Positions 17,729 through 28,770 are shown, counted from the stretch's first letter. The stretch is 64,000 nucleotides of DNA from Achromobacter sp. MFA1 R4 (GCF_900156745.1 NZ_LT707065.1:3720001-3784000); one strand, 5' to 3'. Numbers and translations: made by a program. Notes: generated by a model not told the origin, from the letters alone.

Positions 17729-19549
17729 GTGACAACGAATACAGCAATTCAGGACGACACCCCCCGCTCGGATGACGCCGTTGCCGGCGCGCAGCCGGAA
17801 TCCTCCGCCGCGCGCGAACCGGCCGTCGAAGGCGATGCCGGCGGCCGCGGCCGCGGACGCAAGCTGAGGACGCCGTTCCGCCGCCGTCGGGGCGATGCCG
17901 CCGCCGAGCAGGCTCCCGGCGCCGAAGGGCAAGCCGCCGCGCCGGCAGCCCCGGCCGAGTCCGCGGACTCACGTGGTGGTGAGCAGGAAGCCGAGCAGGC
18001 CCTGGCCTACCTGGACACGGCCGATCGCATGGAGCAGCGGCTGGGCAAGTACCTGAACAGCGAAGCGGTCATGCCCAAGCTGCACAAGGTGCTGGCCGAT
18101 GCGGGCATTGGTTCGCGCCGCGAAATGGAAGAACTGATCGTCGCCGGCCGGGTGTCGGTCAACGGCGAGCCGGCGCATATCGGCCAGCGCGTCGGTCCGA
18201 ACGATCAGGTGCGCGTCAATGGCAAGCCCATCATGCGCACGAACACCAAGAAGCCGCCGCGTGTGATCCTGTATCACAAGCCCGCCGGCGAAATCGTCAG
18301 TCACGACGACCCAGGCGGCCGCGCCAGCGTCTTCGCGCGCCTGCCCAAGCTGCGCACGGGCAAGTGGCTGTCCGTCGGTCGCCTGGACCTGAACACCGAG
18401 GGCCTGTTGATCTTCACGACCTCGGGCGACATGGCCAACCGGATCATGCATCCGCGCTACGGCACCGAGCGCGAATACGCGGTCCGCGTCCTGGGCGAAA
18501 TGGACGAGGCGACGCGCCAGTCGCTGGTGGACGGCATCGAACTCGAAGACGGCCTGGCCGCGTTCGGTTCGCTGGACTACCTGGGCGGCGACGGCAGCAA
18601 CCGCTGGTATCGCGTCACGCTGCAGGAGGGCCGCAATCGCGAAGTCCGCCGCATGTTCGAAGCGGTCGGCGTCACGGTCAGCCGCCTGATCCGCACCCGC
18701 TTCGGCGATGTGGTCCTGCCGCGCACGCTGCGCCGGGGCCGCTGGGACGAATTGGACGCCTCGCTGGTGACGGCGCTGATGGTCCAGTTGGGATTGTTGC
18801 GTGAAGACGACGACGCGTCGGGCAACCGCCGCCGCTCCAAGCAGCCGCAGTCGCACGACAGCGCCCTGCCTCCGGGCTTCGGCACGCTGGACCGCAATGG
18901 CATGAACGGCGCCCGTATCGGCCGCCGCGGCAAGCTGCAGGGCGGCGGGCCGGGCAGCGCGGGCCAGACGCTCGCGTGTCCGTCCGATCCCTTTGGTACG
19001 GGCCTGATGATCGCCGGCGGTTATGCCAACGGCCATCCCATCTCGGGCGAAGGCGGCCTGGGTAATCGCAAGGGCAAGGCCGGACCCCGCGCCGCGGGCG
19101 GCGGCAAGTCCGGTGGAAAAACGGGCGGACGTTCCGGCGGCAAGCCGCGCGGCCCGCGGGCCGCAGCCAACGCGCCGGCCGGCAATGTGGCGTCGGGCAA
19201 CGTGGCGGCCGGCAGCCCGGCCGAGGCTCCTGCCGGCGCAGGGCGCCGGCCCGGCGGTAAGTCGGGCGGCAAGCCCGCTGGTGGTAAGCCGGCGGGCGCA
19301 CGCGGCGGCAATGTCGGCCGCGGCGCCAAGCCGGCGGCGGGCGGCCGTGGCGGCGGCAAGGCCGAGGGCGCGCGCACGGGTGGCAACAAGGGACCGGGTG
19401 CGGGCGGCAAGCCGCGCACGCCGCGCGGCGGCGGTTCCTCCCGTGGCGAGGGGTCGCAACGTGGCGACGACTGGCAGCCCCGCAGCGCTTCCGCGCACGA
19501 GTCCCGCCTGGGCGTCGTGGGCGGCGGCCGGGGGCGTCAGGGACGCTGA
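17729..19549 (+). CDS. rluB: 23S rRNA pseudouridine(2605) synthase with disordered tails
   Basis: RsuA/RluB-family pseudouridine synthase that modifies 23S rRNA near position 2605. An S4 RNA-binding domain ([29 protein letters not shown]) is followed by the catalytic domain with [14 protein letters not shown], where the Asp is catalytic, and [15 protein letters not shown]. The GTG at 17729 is chosen because GGAG lies eight bases upstream. The N-terminus has about 110 residues of Ala/Arg/Glu-rich disorder. The C-terminus has about 200 residues of Gly/Lys/Arg-rich repeats (many GGK, GGR), very basic and probably RNA-binding. Total is 606 residues against about 290 in E. coli. Confidence 0.94.
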   Translation: MTTNTAIQDDTPRSDDAVAGAQPESSAAREPAVEGDAGGRGRGRKLRTPFRRRRGDAAAEQAPGAEGQAAAPAAPAESADSRGGEQEAEQALAYLDTADRMEQRLGKYLNSEAVMPKLHKVLADAGIGSRREMEELIVAGRVSVNGEPAHIGQRVGPNDQVRVNGKPIMRTNTKKPPRVILYHKPAGEIVSHDDPGGRASVFARLPKLRTGKWLSVGRLDLNTEGLLIFTTSGDMANRIMHPRYGTEREYAVRVLGEMDEATRQSLVDGIELEDGLAAFGSLDYLGGDGSNRWYRVTLQEGRNREVRRMFEAVGVTVSRLIRTRFGDVVLPRTLRRGRWDELDASLVTALMVQLGLLREDDDASGNRRRSKQPQSHDSALPPGFGTLDRNGMNGARIGRRGKLQGGGPGSAGQTLACPSDPFGTGLMIAGGYANGHPISGEGGLGNRKGKAGPRAAGGGKSGGKTGGRSGGKPRGPRAAANAPAGNVASGNVAAGSPAEAPAGAGRRPGGKSGGKPAGGKPAGARGGNVGRGAKPAAGGRGGGKAEGARTGGNKGPGAGGKPRTPRGGGSSRGEGSQRGDDWQPRSASAHESRLGVVGGGRGRQGR

Positions 19550-19560
19550 TCCCTGTGGGG

Positions 19561-19610
19561 CGGCAGTGCAAACGCGCTGCCGCATCGGACGCATCCCCGT
19601 GGATGCGTCC
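19561..19610 (+). other. Two tandem stem-loops after rluB
   Basis: First hairpin: CGGCAGTG/CGCTGCCG (8 bp with one U-G) around 19561-19582. Second: a perfect 10-bp stem GGACGCATCC/GGATGCGTCC with CCGT loop at 19587-19610. Neither has a U-tract (CATATAAACG follows), so they may be processing or stability elements, or part of a Rho-type end. Confidence 0.6.
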
Positions 19611-20023
19611 CATATAAACGTAAGCCCGTGACGAATCAGGCGTTTTTCCAGTTTATCTGGTAAAATCAATGGTTTTCATGGCTTCGCGTCATTTGCTTTT
19701 TGCCGGATGCACGGGTTTTTGCAGTGCGCTTTACCGCAAAAGGCACATCGGCGGCGTTTCTGCCGGCCGGGCGCATCGCTGTTGTGCTGGCATGTTTGCC
19801 GGGCGCTGTATGCAGCAGTCTCCTTGGCGCGGCCGCAATCTGCGGGCGGCGCACAGGCTCCGCGGCACCCCGGACTTACGTCGGGCAGGCAGGGCGGCGC
19901 AAGCCAAAAATTAGGTCGCAATATAGGGCGCTGCCCAGCATTGCTCCTTACGTGCAGTAGGGAAGCGGCTGGGCTCTGTGCAATATCGGTGGGCTGGGCG
20001 TGCAGCCCATTTTTTTTGAGTAT
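19611..20023 (+). other. Long leader region of the rimP-nusA-infB operon
   Basis: This stretch has no recognisable gene. A possible extended -10 promoter (TGGTAAAAT, 19658-19666) would start a leader of about 350 nt. The leader ends in an intrinsic terminator whose T-run stops seven bases before the rimP ATG. GCCCAGC at 19933-19939 can pair with GCTGGGC at 19968-19974 or with GCTGGGC at 19993-19999, the latter inside the terminator. That would allow alternative folding. Confidence 0.55.
19990..20017 (+). terminator. Intrinsic terminator/attenuator immediately before rimP
   Basis: A perfect 7-bp stem TGGGCTG/CAGCCCA (19990-19996 with 20003-20009), 6-nt loop GGCGTG, then eight T (20010-20017). 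Only six bases separate it from the rimP ATG at 20024, so a promoter cannot fit between them and every rimP transcript must read through it. Confidence 0.85.
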
Positions 20024-20524
20024 ATGGCTGATTTATTCGCATTGACCGAAGAGGCTCTGGCTGGCATGGACGTCGAACTTGTCGACGTCGAGCGTGCCGC
20101 CCTGGGCCTTTTGCGCGTCACGATCGATCGGGTCGGCGGTGTGCGCATCGAAGACTGCGAGCAGGTTTCCCGCCAGTTGTCGCGGGTCTATGAGGTCGAG
20201 AACATCGACTACAAGCGGCTGGAAGTCGGTTCGCCGGGCGTGGACCGCCCGCTGCGCAATGAGGCTGAATTTCGCCGCTTCGCAGGTGAGCGCATCGAAA
20301 TCAAGCTGCGCGAGGCATTGGACGGCCGCAAGGTCTTTTCGGGCACGCTGACCGTGCCGGAAGACGGCGCCGCAGCCTCCGACGCTGCAGGAATGCACAA
20401 GACCGTGTTCGGTCTCGAATTTGAGGCAAAAAAGAACGAAGTCCAGGTGTTGAACTTCTCGGTCGATGACATCGAGCGTGCAAAACTGGATCCCGTTCTG
20501 GATTTCAAGGGCAAAAAGCGATGA
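20024..20524 (+). CDS. rimP: Ribosome maturation factor RimP
   Basis: 166-residue protein needed for late 30S subunit assembly. It has the N-terminal alpha/beta domain ([52 protein letters not shown]) and a C-terminal SH3-like barrel with LDFKGKKR at the end. The ATG at 20024 matches family starts ([12 protein letters not shown]); a GTG at 20000 is in frame but lies inside the terminator stem. There is no good Shine-Dalgarno sequence for the ATG, only GAG three bases away. It overlaps nusA by 4 nt. Confidence 0.95.
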   Translation: MADLFALTEEALAGMDVELVDVERAALGLLRVTIDRVGGVRIEDCEQVSRQLSRVYEVENIDYKRLEVGSPGVDRPLRNEAEFRRFAGERIEIKLREALDGRKVFSGTLTVPEDGAAASDAAGMHKTVFGLEFEAKKNEVQVLNFSVDDIERAKLDPVLDFKGKKR

Positions 20525-21999
20525 GTCGCGAAATTCTTCTGTTGGTCGATGCCTTGGCGCGTGAAAAGAACGTCACGCGTGACGTCGTGTTCGGCGCTCT
20601 CGAAAGTGCGCTGGCCTCGGCCATGAAAAAGCGCTTCAAGGATGATGCGGACATTCGTGTTTCCATCGATAGGGAAACCGGTGACCACGAAGGCTTCCGC
20701 CGTTGGCTGGTCGTGCCCGACGAGGCTGGCCTGCAAGAGCCCGACAAGCAGGAAATGCTGTCGGACGCGGTCGAAATCGTTCCCGGCATCAAGGAAGGCG
20801 AGTACATCGAAGAGCCCCTCGAACCCATCGAGTTCGGCCGTATCGGCGCGCAGGCGGCCAAGCAGGCCATCCTGCAGAAGATCCGCGATGCCGAGCGCGA
20901 GCAGGTGCTGAACGACTTCCTGGACCGTGGTGAAACCATCGTGTCCGGAACGATCAAGCGCATGGACAAGGGCGACGCCATCGTCGAAACGGGCAAGATC
21001 GAAGCGCGCTTGCCGCGTTCCGAAATGATCCCCAAGGAAAACCTGCGGGTGGCCGACCGCGTGCGCGCCTTCGTGTTGCGTGTGGACCACGCCGCGCGTG
21101 GCCAGCAGGTGATTCTTTCGCGCACCTCGCCCGAATTCATCCGCCAGCTCTTCGAGAACGAAGTGCCCGAGATCGAACAAGGTCTCCTTGAGATCAAGGC
21201 TGCCGCCCGCGACGCCGGCGTGCGTGCGAAGATCGCCGTCGTGGCATACGATAAGCGTATCGATCCCATCGGGACGTGCGTGGGCATGCGCGGTTCGCGC
21301 GTGACCGCCGTGCGCAATGAACTCGGCGGCGAGCAGGTCGATATCGTGCTGTGGTCGGAAGACCCCGCGCAGTTCGTCATCGGCGCCCTGGCGCCGGCCA
21401 ATGTCGAGTCCATCGTCGTCGACGAAGACAAGCACGCCATGGACGTCGTGGTGGACGAGGAAAACCTGCCCAAGGCGATTGGCGCCAAGGGTCAGAACGT
21501 GCGCCTGGCATCGGAATTGACCGGCTGGCAGATCAACATCATGACGCCGGAAGAAAGCCTGAACCGCCAGGAAGTCGAGCGTTCGGGCCTGCGCACCACG
21601 TTCATGAGCAAGCTGGACGTCGATGAGGAAGTCGCTGACATCCTGATCGATGAAGGTTTCACCGGTATCGAGGAAATCGCCTACGTTCCCATGCAGGAAT
21701 TGCTGGAAATCGAGGCGTTTGACGAAGACACCATCAACGAGTTGCGCGCCCGTGCCCGCAATGCGCTGCTGACCGAGGCAATTGCCCAGGAAGAGCGCCT
21801 TGAGACCGCACAGGATTTGCTTGAACTCGAAGGCATGACGCCGGAACTGGCCGCCAAGCTGGCCGAGCGTCAAGTGCATACGCGTGATGATCTGGCCGAA
21901 TTGGCCACGGACGAACTGGCGGAAATCGCCGGTCTGACCGAAGAGGAAGCCAGCGATCTCATCATGCGTGCCCGTGCCCATTGGTTCGACGAAGAATAA
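20521..21999 (+). CDS. nusA: Transcription termination/antitermination protein NusA
   Basis: 492-residue RNA-polymerase-associated factor that promotes pausing, intrinsic termination and, with other Nus factors, antitermination. Domains in order: N-terminal polymerase-binding domain (1-125), S1 (about 130-200, [21 protein letters not shown]), two KH domains (about 200-345, [30 protein letters not shown]), and two C-terminal acidic repeats (about 360-490) as in E. coli, which bind alpha-CTD or lambda N. ATGA overlap with rimP. NusA is known to regulate its own operon by termination in other bacteria, which makes the terminator before rimP notable. Confidence 0.98.
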   Translation: MSREILLLVDALAREKNVTRDVVFGALESALASAMKKRFKDDADIRVSIDRETGDHEGFRRWLVVPDEAGLQEPDKQEMLSDAVEIVPGIKEGEYIEEPLEPIEFGRIGAQAAKQAILQKIRDAEREQVLNDFLDRGETIVSGTIKRMDKGDAIVETGKIEARLPRSEMIPKENLRVADRVRAFVLRVDHAARGQQVILSRTSPEFIRQLFENEVPEIEQGLLEIKAAARDAGVRAKIAVVAYDKRIDPIGTCVGMRGSRVTAVRNELGGEQVDIVLWSEDPAQFVIGALAPANVESIVVDEDKHAMDVVVDEENLPKAIGAKGQNVRLASELTGWQINIMTPEESLNRQEVERSGLRTTFMSKLDVDEEVADILIDEGFTGIEEIAYVPMQELLEIEAFDEDTINELRARARNALLTEAIAQEERLETAQDLLELEGMTPELAAKLAERQVHTRDDLAELATDELAEIAGLTEEEASDLIMRARAHWFDEE

Positions 22000-22016
22000 C
22001 CATAAGGACACGGATC

Positions 22017-22049
22017 TGCGGTGGGGGAAGCCTTGCATCGTCCACCGCA
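22017..22049 (+). other. Stem-loop in the nusA-infB gap
   Basis: A perfect 8-bp stem TGCGGTGG/CCACCGCA (22017-22024 with 22042-22049) closes a 17-nt loop in the 96-base gap. There is no U-tract. It may be an RNA processing site or affect infB expression. Confidence 0.55.
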
Positions 22050-22095
22050 AGTTCACGTTGTTTGTAATAGCTGCCTATAGGGAAGAGAGAGCCTA

Positions 22096-25000
22096 ATGTC
22101 GAGTAATACCGTCGCCCAGTTCGCTACCGAGCTGAAAATGCCTGCCAATGTGCTGCTGGATCAGCTGCGCTCGGCTGGCGTTGACCTCAAATCGGTCGAC
22201 GACTCCGTCACCGACAGCGACAAGGCGAAATTGCTCGAATCGCTGCGTCGCGCACACGGCGCAACCGAAGGCAAGAAGATCACGCTGACGCGCCGCCAGA
22301 CTTCCGAGATCCGGCAGGCCGATGCCACGGGCCGCTCGCGCACGATCCAGGTCGAAGTGCGCAAAAAGCGCGTGTTCGTCAAGCGCGACCCGTCCGAACT
22401 CGCCCTGGAGCAGGCTGCCTCCGCCCGTCCCGAAGAAGACGTGGCGGCGGAAGCCGCGGCGCAGGTCTCGGCTCCGGCCGAGCCGGCAGCCCCGGAGGCG
22501 CCTGCCGCCGCCGAGCCCCGCGAAGCGGCACCTGTGACCGCCGAAGCGCCTGCTCCCGCAGCCGCGCCGGCCCAAGAGCCTGCCGTAGAGGCTGCTGCGC
22601 CGGTCGAAGCGCCCGCGGCAACCGAATCCGTCGCGGCCGAAGCGTCCGCCCCCGTCGAGGCCCAAGTGCCTGAAGTCCAGGCACAGCCTGAACCCGAACC
22701 GACGCCGGCGCCTGCTCCTGCCGAGCCCGTGGCCGAAGAGGCCAAGCCCGAAATCAAGACTGAACCCACCGAGCCCAAGGCTGAAGAAGCCAAGCCGGAA
22801 CCTGCTGTGCTAGCCAATAAGTCCGAAACATCTTCCTCCCAGGCCGCCGCGCCTGCCGCCCAGGCCCAGCCTGGCGCGAAGTCCGAACCCGTGAAGCCCG
22901 CAGCGAAGCCCGAGGCTGCCGCGCCGGTGGCCGCCCCCAGGGTGGGCAACCGCGCCGACAACCGCCGTGCTGGTCCGCCGCTCGCCGCATCCGCCGCGCC
23001 GGCCGCCCGCGACGAGGCCCGCCGGGCCGCCGAGGCTGAAGCCGCCGCGCTGCGTGAAATGCTGAACCGTCCCCGCAAGGTGCTGCGCGCGCCCGAGCCG
23101 GAGGCGCCTGCCGCCGCGCCGATCTCCGGCACGCTGCACAAGCCGGCAGGCAAGCCCGGCGCCGCGCCTGCGGCCAAGAAGGACGCCAAGCCGGCCGCGC
23201 CCGGCGCCAAGAAGACCATTAAGACGGCCGAAGTGTCGTCGACCTGGTCCGATGATTCGTCGCGCAAGAAGCCCGCTGACAAGCCGGCAACCCCGGCCAG
23301 CCGCGATGGCTGGCGCGCAGGCGGCAAGGGCGGTGGCAAGTCCGGCGGCCGAGGCGGCCGCAACCAGCAGAACGACCGCCGCAACGAGCCGGCGCCGCAG
23401 GAATTCATCGCACGCGAAGTCCACGTGCCTGAAACCATCAGCGTGGCCGACCTGGCCCACAAGATGTCCGTCAAGGCCGCTGAAGTCATCAAGCAACTGA
23501 TGAAGCTTGGCCAGATGGTCACCATCAACCAGGTGCTGGACCAGGAAACGGCCATGATCGTGGTCGAGGAACTGGGCCACGTGGCCATCGCCGCCAAGCT
23601 GGACGATCCGGAAGCGTTCCTGGACGAATCCGCCACGCAATCCGAAGCCGAGCAGCTGCCGCGCGCGCCGGTCGTGACCGTCATGGGCCACGTCGACCAC
23701 GGCAAGACCTCGCTGCTGGACTACATCCGCCGCGCCAAGGTCGCCGCGGGCGAAGCCGGCGGCATTACGCAGCACATCGGCGCCTATCATGTCCGCACCG
23801 AGCGCGGCATGGTGACCTTCCTTGACACCCCGGGCCACGAGGCGTTCACCGCCATGCGTGCCCGCGGCGCCAAGGCGACCGACATCGTGATCCTGGTGGT
23901 TGCCGCCGACGACGGCGTGATGCCGCAGACGCGCGAAGCCATCCACCATGCCAAGGCCGCGGGCGTGCCCATCGTCGTGGCCGTGACCAAGATCGACAAG
24001 CCCGCCGCCAACCCGGACCGCGTGAAGCAGGAACTGGTTGCCGAAGAGGTCGTGCCGGAAGAATACGGTGGCGACGTGCCGTTCGTGGGCGTGTCCGCCA
24101 AGACCGGCCAGGGCATCGACGATCTCCTCGAAAACGTGCTGCTGCAAGCCGAAGTGCTGGAACTCAAGGCGCCGGAAGACGCGCCCGCCAAGGGCCTGGT
24201 CATCGAAGCCCGTCTGGACAAGGGCCGCGGCCCGGTCGCGACGATCCTGGTGCAGAGCGGCACGCTCAAGCGCGGCGACGTCGTGCTGGCCGGCGCAAGC
24301 TTTGGCCGCGTGCGCGCCATGCTGGACGAAAACGGCAAGCCGATCCAGTCGGCCGGTCCCTCCATCCCCGTCGAAATCCAGGGCCTGACCGAAGTGCCGG
24401 CCGCCGGCGACGAGCTGATGGCGCTGTCCGACGAGCGCAAGGCGCGCGAAATCGCGCTGTTCCGCCAGGGCAAGTTCCGCGACGTCAAGCTGGCGCGCCA
24501 ACAGGCCGCCAAGCTGGAATCGATGTTCGACAACCTGGGCGAAGGCACCCAGACCCTCACGCTCATCGTCAAGACCGATGTGCAGGGTTCGCAGGAAGCG
24601 CTGGTGCAGTCGCTGGTCAAGCTGTCCACCGACGAAGTCCGCGTCCAGGTCGTGCATGCGGCCGTGGGCGGCATCTCGGAAACCGACATCAACCTGGCCA
24701 TCGCCTCGCACGCCGTCGTCATCGGCTTCAACGTGCGCGCCGACGCCAGCGCCAAGAAGCTGGCCGAGAACAACGGCATCGACGTGCGCTACTACAACAT
24801 CATCTACGACGCCGTGGATGAGGTGAAGGCCGCCATGTCGGGCATGCTGGCGCCCGAGAAGAAGGAAGAAATCATCGGCCTGGTCGAGATCCGCGAGGTG
24901 TACAGCATCTCCCGCCTCGGCAACATCGCGGGTTGCATGGTGCTCGATGGCATCGTGCGGCGCGATTCCCAGGTCCGCCTGCTGCGCAACAACGTGGTTC

Positions 25001-25161
25001 ACTGGACGGGGCATCTCGATTCCCTGCGCCGGTTCAAGGACGACGTCAAGGAAGTCAAGTCGGGCTTCGATTGCGGTCTGACGCTGCGCGGCAACAACGA
25101 CATCCAGGTGGGCGACCAGCTGGAAGTCTTTGAAATCAAGGAAATCGCGCGCACGCTGTAA
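22096..25161 (+). CDS. infB: Translation initiation factor IF-2
   Basis: 1021-residue GTPase that brings fMet-tRNA to the 30S subunit. The N-terminus has an IF2 domain (residues 1-50), then a long Ala/Pro/Glu-rich disordered segment (about 105-430) and a second N-terminal IF2 domain (about 440-490, [20 protein letters not shown]). The G domain has [12 protein letters not shown] (G1), DTPGHEAF (G3) and TKIDKP (G4), followed by the beta-barrel and C2 fMet-binding domains. A good ribosome-binding site (GGAAGAGAGAG) precedes the ATG. The disordered length is larger than in E. coli (890 residues total). Confidence 0.98.
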   Translation: MSSNTVAQFATELKMPANVLLDQLRSAGVDLKSVDDSVTDSDKAKLLESLRRAHGATEGKKITLTRRQTSEIRQADATGRSRTIQVEVRKKRVFVKRDPSELALEQAASARPEEDVAAEAAAQVSAPAEPAAPEAPAAAEPREAAPVTAEAPAPAAAPAQEPAVEAAAPVEAPAATESVAAEASAPVEAQVPEVQAQPEPEPTPAPAPAEPVAEEAKPEIKTEPTEPKAEEAKPEPAVLANKSETSSSQAAAPAAQAQPGAKSEPVKPAAKPEAAAPVAAPRVGNRADNRRAGPPLAASAAPAARDEARRAAEAEAAALREMLNRPRKVLRAPEPEAPAAAPISGTLHKPAGKPGAAPAAKKDAKPAAPGAKKTIKTAEVSSTWSDDSSRKKPADKPATPASRDGWRAGGKGGGKSGGRGGRNQQNDRRNEPAPQEFIAREVHVPETISVADLAHKMSVKAAEVIKQLMKLGQMVTINQVLDQETAMIVVEELGHVAIAAKLDDPEAFLDESATQSEAEQLPRAPVVTVMGHVDHGKTSLLDYIRRAKVAAGEAGGITQHIGAYHVRTERGMVTFLDTPGHEAFTAMRARGAKATDIVILVVAADDGVMPQTREAIHHAKAAGVPIVVAVTKIDKPAANPDRVKQELVAEEVVPEEYGGDVPFVGVSAKTGQGIDDLLENVLLQAEVLELKAPEDAPAKGLVIEARLDKGRGPVATILVQSGTLKRGDVVLAGASFGRVRAMLDENGKPIQSAGPSIPVEIQGLTEVPAAGDELMALSDERKAREIALFRQGKFRDVKLARQQAAKLESMFDNLGEGTQTLTLIVKTDVQGSQEALVQSLVKLSTDEVRVQVVHAAVGGISETDINLAIASHAVVIGFNVRADASAKKLAENNGIDVRYYNIIYDAVDEVKAAMSGMLAPEKKEEIIGLVEIREVYSISRLGNIAGCMVLDGIVRRDSQVRLLRNNVVHWTGHLDSLRRFKDDVKEVKSGFDCGLTLRGNNDIQVGDQLEVFEIKEIARTL

Positions 25162-25185
25162 AGCAGGCGCCAGGCATTATTTCTA

Positions 25186-25587
25186 ATGAGCCGTCACAAG
25201 TCCAAAGCCATTCCTGGCCGCAATCTGCGGCTGGCCGACCAGATCCAGAAGGATCTGGCCGGGATCATCCAGCGCGAAATCGACATGAGTCGCGCTGGAC
25301 TGATCACGATCTCAGGTGTGGAACTGTCGACCGACTACGCGCATGCCAAGGTGTGGTTCACGGTTTTGGGCGCCGAGCCCGAAGCCGCCACCACCTTGCT
25401 GAACGAGAAGGCCGGCTGGCTGCATTCGCAGCTCTACAAGCTGTTGCACATTCACACCGTCCCCACTTTGCGCTTTTTCCACGACGAGCAAGTCGCCCGT
25501 GGCATCGAGATGTCGATCCTCATCGACCGCGCAAACCGCCCCGGCCCGCATTCGGGCGTTCCCGACGAGCCAGAAGACCAGTCCTGA
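25186..25587 (+). CDS. rbfA: 30S ribosome-binding factor RbfA
   Basis: 133-residue KH-fold protein that helps mature the 5' end of 16S rRNA and is needed at low temperature. It shows the family pattern [35 protein letters not shown] and [30 protein letters not shown]. It lies 24 bases after infB in the usual operon order. Confidence 0.96.
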   Translation: MSRHKSKAIPGRNLRLADQIQKDLAGIIQREIDMSRAGLITISGVELSTDYAHAKVWFTVLGAEPEAATTLLNEKAGWLHSQLYKLLHIHTVPTLRFFHDEQVARGIEMSILIDRANRPGPHSGVPDEPEDQS

Positions 25588-25626
25588 CCGGGCTGTCGTC
25601 ACTGCTTCATTTTCCGGATTTCGACG

Positions 25627-26379
25627 ATGGCTAAACGACGCGGGCTTGCGCTCGACGGTGTGCTGTTGCTCGACAAACCTGTGGGTTTGTCGAGCAATCA
25701 CGCCTTGCAGCGCGCCAAACGCGCCATGGACGCGGCGAAAGCCGGCCATACCGGCACGCTGGACCCTTTTGCCACCGGCCTGCTGGTGTGCTGCATGGGA
25801 CGTGCGACCAAAATTTCCGGCGCGATGCTTGACGCCGACAAGGCGTATCGCGCTACGCTGCAATTTGGATCGGAAACCGATTCCGGCGACCTGACGGGCA
25901 ACGTCACGGCGACCGCCGAACCGGGTTTCGTCGTCGAGGAACAGGCGCTGCGCGATGCGCTGTCACGTTTCTCGGGCACCATCGAGCAGATTCCGCCGAT
26001 GTATTCCGCGCTCAAGCGCGACGGCAAGCCCCTGTACGAGTACGCGCGCGCCGGCATTGAACTTGAACGGCCGCCGCGCCAGATCACGATTTACCGCATC
26101 GAGCTGTTGTCCCTGAGCGGGACGCAGGCAGAGATCGATGTGGCTTGCAGTAAAGGCACATACATCCGGACACTGGCCCAGGACATCGGGCGCGTGCTGG
26201 GCTGTTTCGCCCACCTGACGGCGCTGCGGCGCACGCACGTCGGGCCATTTTCTCTGGATCGCGCCGTTGAACTGGAAGCCTTGCAGGCCATGCCAGATCC
26301 CAAGCAGGCATTGCTTGCACTGAACGAATTGCCGGAGGGCTTGCTGCCCTCCACCCTGACCTTAAAGGACTCGCTATGA
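25627..26379 (+). CDS. truB: tRNA pseudouridine(55) synthase
   Basis: 250-residue enzyme that makes the universal pseudouridine 55 in the T-loop of tRNAs. It has the catalytic-domain motif [33 protein letters not shown] with the catalytic Asp, the conserved [19 protein letters not shown], and [14 protein letters not shown]. The C-terminal PUA-like extension is short. Its stop overlaps the typA start (ATGA). Confidence 0.97.
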   Translation: MAKRRGLALDGVLLLDKPVGLSSNHALQRAKRAMDAAKAGHTGTLDPFATGLLVCCMGRATKISGAMLDADKAYRATLQFGSETDSGDLTGNVTATAEPGFVVEEQALRDALSRFSGTIEQIPPMYSALKRDGKPLYEYARAGIELERPPRQITIYRIELLSLSGTQAEIDVACSKGTYIRTLAQDIGRVLGCFAHLTALRRTHVGPFSLDRAVELEALQAMPDPKQALLALNELPEGLLPSTLTLKDSL

Positions 26380-28199
26380 CTCGCGCCTTGCGCAACGTCG
26401 CCATCATCGCCCACGTTGACCACGGTAAAACCACCCTGGTCGACCAGCTGCTGCGCCAATCCGGCACCTTCCGCGAAAACCAGGCGCTGACCGAACGGGT
26501 CATGGACTCGAACGACCTGGAAAAAGAACGCGGCATCACGATTCTGGCCAAGAACTGTGCCGTGGAATACGAAGGCACCCACATCAACATCGTCGACACC
26601 CCGGGACACGCGGACTTCGGCGGTGAAGTCGAGCGCGTGCTGTCCATGGTCGACGGCGTGCTGCTGCTGGTGGACGCCGTCGAAGGCCCGATGCCGCAGA
26701 CGATTTTCGTGACCCGCAAGGCGCTGGCCCTGGGCCTGAAGCCGATCGTCGTGGTCAACAAGGTCGACCGTCCCGGCGCTCGCCCGGACTTCGTCATCAA
26801 CGCCACGTTCGACCTGTTCGACAAGCTGGGCGCTACCGACGAGCAGCTGGACTTCCCGGTGGTGTACGCCTCGGGCCTGTCGGGCTACGCTGGCCTTACC
26901 CCGGACGTGCGCGAAGGCGACATGCGTCCGCTGTTTGAAGCCATCCTGCAGCACGTGCCGCAGCGCGACGACGATCCCAATGGTCCGCTGCAGATGCAGA
27001 TCATCTCGCTGGACTACAACAGCTACGTCGGCAAGATCGGCGTGGGCCGCATCAACCGTGGCCGCATGCGCCCGGGCATGGAAGTGGCCTACAAGTTCGG
27101 TCCCGAAGGCCAGGGCGGCCGCGGCCGCATCAACCAGGTCCTGAAGTTCCACGGCCTGGAGCGCGTCGTCGTGAACGAAGCCGAAGCCGGCGACATCGTG
27201 CTGATCAACGGCATCGAAGAACTGGGTATCGGTTGCACGGTGACCGACCCGGTCACCCAGGATCCGCTGCCGATGCTGCGCATCGACGAGCCGACGCTGA
27301 CCATGAACTTCATGGTGAACACCTCGCCGCTGGCCGGCCGCGAAGGCAAATTCGTCACCAGCCGCCAGCTTCGTGACCGCCTTGATCGCGAACTGAAGTC
27401 CAACGTGGCGCTGCGCGTGCGCGACACGGGCGACGACACCGTGTTCGAAGTGTCGGGCCGCGGTGAACTGCACCTGACCATCCTGCTGGAAACGATGCGT
27501 CGTGAAGGCTACGAGCTGGCCGTGTCGCGCCCGCGTGTCGTGTTCAAGGAAGTCGACGGCGTGAAGTGCGAGCCGTTCGAGTCCCTGACCGTCGACGTGG
27601 AAGACGCCCACCAGGGCGGCGTCATGGAAGAGCTGGGCCGCCGCAAGGGCGACCTGCAGGACATGCAGCCGGACGGCCGTGGCCGTACCCGCCTGGAATA
27701 CCTGATCCCGGCCCGCGGCCTGATCGGCTTCCAGAACGAATTCCTGACGCTGACGCGCGGCACGGGCCTGATGAGCCACATCTTCCACGAGTACGCGCCC
27801 ATCAAGGAAGGCTCGATCGGCGAACGCCGCAACGGCGTGCTGATCAGCCAGGACAACGGCGATGCCGTGGCCTACGCGCTCTGGAAGCTGCAGGATCGCG
27901 GCCGCATGTTCGTCAATCCGGGCGATGCGCTGTACGAAGGCATGATCATCGGCATCCACAGCCGCGACAACGACCTGGTCGTGAACCCGATCAAGGGCAA
28001 GCAGTTGACCAACGTGCGCGCCTCGGGCACCGACGAGGCCGTGCGCCTGGTTCCGCCGATCCAGATGTCGCTGGAATACGCCGTGGAATTCATCGACGAC
28101 GACGAACTGGTGGAAATCACCCCGAAGTCGATCCGCCTGCGCAAGCGCTACCTGCTCGAAAACGAGCGCAAGCGCGCCGCGCGCGAAGCCGCGGTCTGA
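26376..28199 (+). CDS. typA: Ribosome-associated GTPase TypA/BipA
   Basis: 607-residue translational GTPase related to EF-G that aids ribosome assembly and stress adaptation. The G domain has [15 protein letters not shown], switch I with [19 protein letters not shown] and [11 protein letters not shown]. Domains II, III and V follow, ending in the BipA-specific C-terminal domain ([20 protein letters not shown] tail). AAAGGA precedes the start, and the gene overlaps truB by 4 nt. It is the last gene of the operon; a terminator follows. Confidence 0.97.
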   Translation: MTRALRNVAIIAHVDHGKTTLVDQLLRQSGTFRENQALTERVMDSNDLEKERGITILAKNCAVEYEGTHINIVDTPGHADFGGEVERVLSMVDGVLLLVDAVEGPMPQTIFVTRKALALGLKPIVVVNKVDRPGARPDFVINATFDLFDKLGATDEQLDFPVVYASGLSGYAGLTPDVREGDMRPLFEAILQHVPQRDDDPNGPLQMQIISLDYNSYVGKIGVGRINRGRMRPGMEVAYKFGPEGQGGRGRINQVLKFHGLERVVVNEAEAGDIVLINGIEELGIGCTVTDPVTQDPLPMLRIDEPTLTMNFMVNTSPLAGREGKFVTSRQLRDRLDRELKSNVALRVRDTGDDTVFEVSGRGELHLTILLETMRREGYELAVSRPRVVFKEVDGVKCEPFESLTVDVEDAHQGGVMEELGRRKGDLQDMQPDGRGRTRLEYLIPARGLIGFQNEFLTLTRGTGLMSHIFHEYAPIKEGSIGERRNGVLISQDNGDAVAYALWKLQDRGRMFVNPGDALYEGMIIGIHSRDNDLVVNPIKGKQLTNVRASGTDEAVRLVPPIQMSLEYAVEFIDDDELVEITPKSIRLRKRYLLENERKRAAREAAV

Positions 28200-28240
28200 G
28201 CCTGATGGCGTCGGGCCGGGGACATCCCGGCCGACAGACA

Positions 28241-28277
28241 AAAAGCCGCGCATCCTGAAGGATGCGCGGCTTTTTCT
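28241..28277 (+). terminator. Intrinsic terminator of the rimP-typA operon
   Basis: A perfect 11-bp stem GCCGCGCATCC/GGATGCGCGGC (28245-28255 with 28260-28270), TGAA loop, then TTTTTCTTT. It also has A-rich flanks on the left, so it may serve the convergent tautomerase gene. Confidence 0.92.
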
Positions 28278-28290
28278 TTGGAGGCGCGGC

Positions 28291-28689
28291 TTACGCGGCG
28301 CCGTGCTGGTGGCGATGCTCCTGCGTCAGTCCGCCATAGCCATAGGCGGCCGCGCGCGCGTCGATGACGTGCACGTACGAGCACTCGTGCAGTTCGCCCA
28401 GGATGTCCTGGAATGCGCTGTAGATCGCCTTGATGAAGCGCGCCTTCTCGGCCTTGGTATTGGTTTCGTCAGTCACGCTGATGTCGAGGTGGAACGCGTT
28501 CTTGCCAAGCGCCGACAGCGGTTCGCCGCCGATGTACCACTGGTCGTGCGCAATGTGCTGGAGGGTGATCGCGATGACGGGCAGCTTCTTGCCCAGCTCC
28601 GATTGGGTCAGCCCGGCTACCGCATCGACGATGCGGCGGTCAGTGGCGGCGTCCGGCGCGCCGGAGAGGTGGATGACGATGTGCGGCAT
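28291..28689 (-). CDS. 4-oxalocrotonate tautomerase-family protein
   Basis: 132-residue protein with the tautomerase-superfamily start MPHIVIHLSG, where Pro2 becomes the catalytic N-terminal proline. It is about twice the length of classic 62-residue tautomerases, so it may be a fused or trimeric type such as cis-CaaD/MSAD-like proteins. A perfect AGGAG lies seven bases before the ATG at 28689. It is divergent from a LysR gene that probably controls it. The substrate is unknown; the His-rich C-terminus (EHRHQHG) is unusual. Confidence 0.85.
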   Translation of the reverse strand: MPHIVIHLSGAPDAATDRRIVDAVAGLTQSELGKKLPVIAITLQHIAHDQWYIGGEPLSALGKNAFHLDISVTDETNTKAEKARFIKAIYSAFQDILGELHECSYVHVIDARAAAYGYGGLTQEHRHQHGAA

Positions 28690-28770
28690 GAGGGGGCTCC
28701 TGGTTGAATGGCACGCAACCAGTCTAGGGAAGCCGTTGACATCGGAAAAGCGGGATTTTACGATTTCACC

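Noticed and set aside
17969..19669. 566-codon minus-strand frame opposite rluB
   Set aside because: Mirror of the Gly/Lys-rich repeat coding; the plus-strand gene is certain.
19669..19914. 81-codon frame in the rimP leader (possible leader peptide)
   Set aside because: No Shine-Dalgarno before its ATG and Cys/Arg-rich shadow-like composition.
20000..20023. GTG at 20000 as rimP start
   Set aside because: It lies in the loop of the terminator hairpin and adds eight residues not usual in the family; the ATG at 20024 fits better.
20209..22056. 615-codon minus-strand frame opposite rimP and nusA
   Set aside because: Antisense to two certain genes; composition is typical of a shadow frame.
22810..25014. 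734-codon minus-strand frame opposite infB
   Set aside because: Antisense to infB, no recognisable domain.
26091..28253. 720-codon minus-strand frame opposite typA
   Set aside because: Antisense to typA and truB; no start signal or domain.
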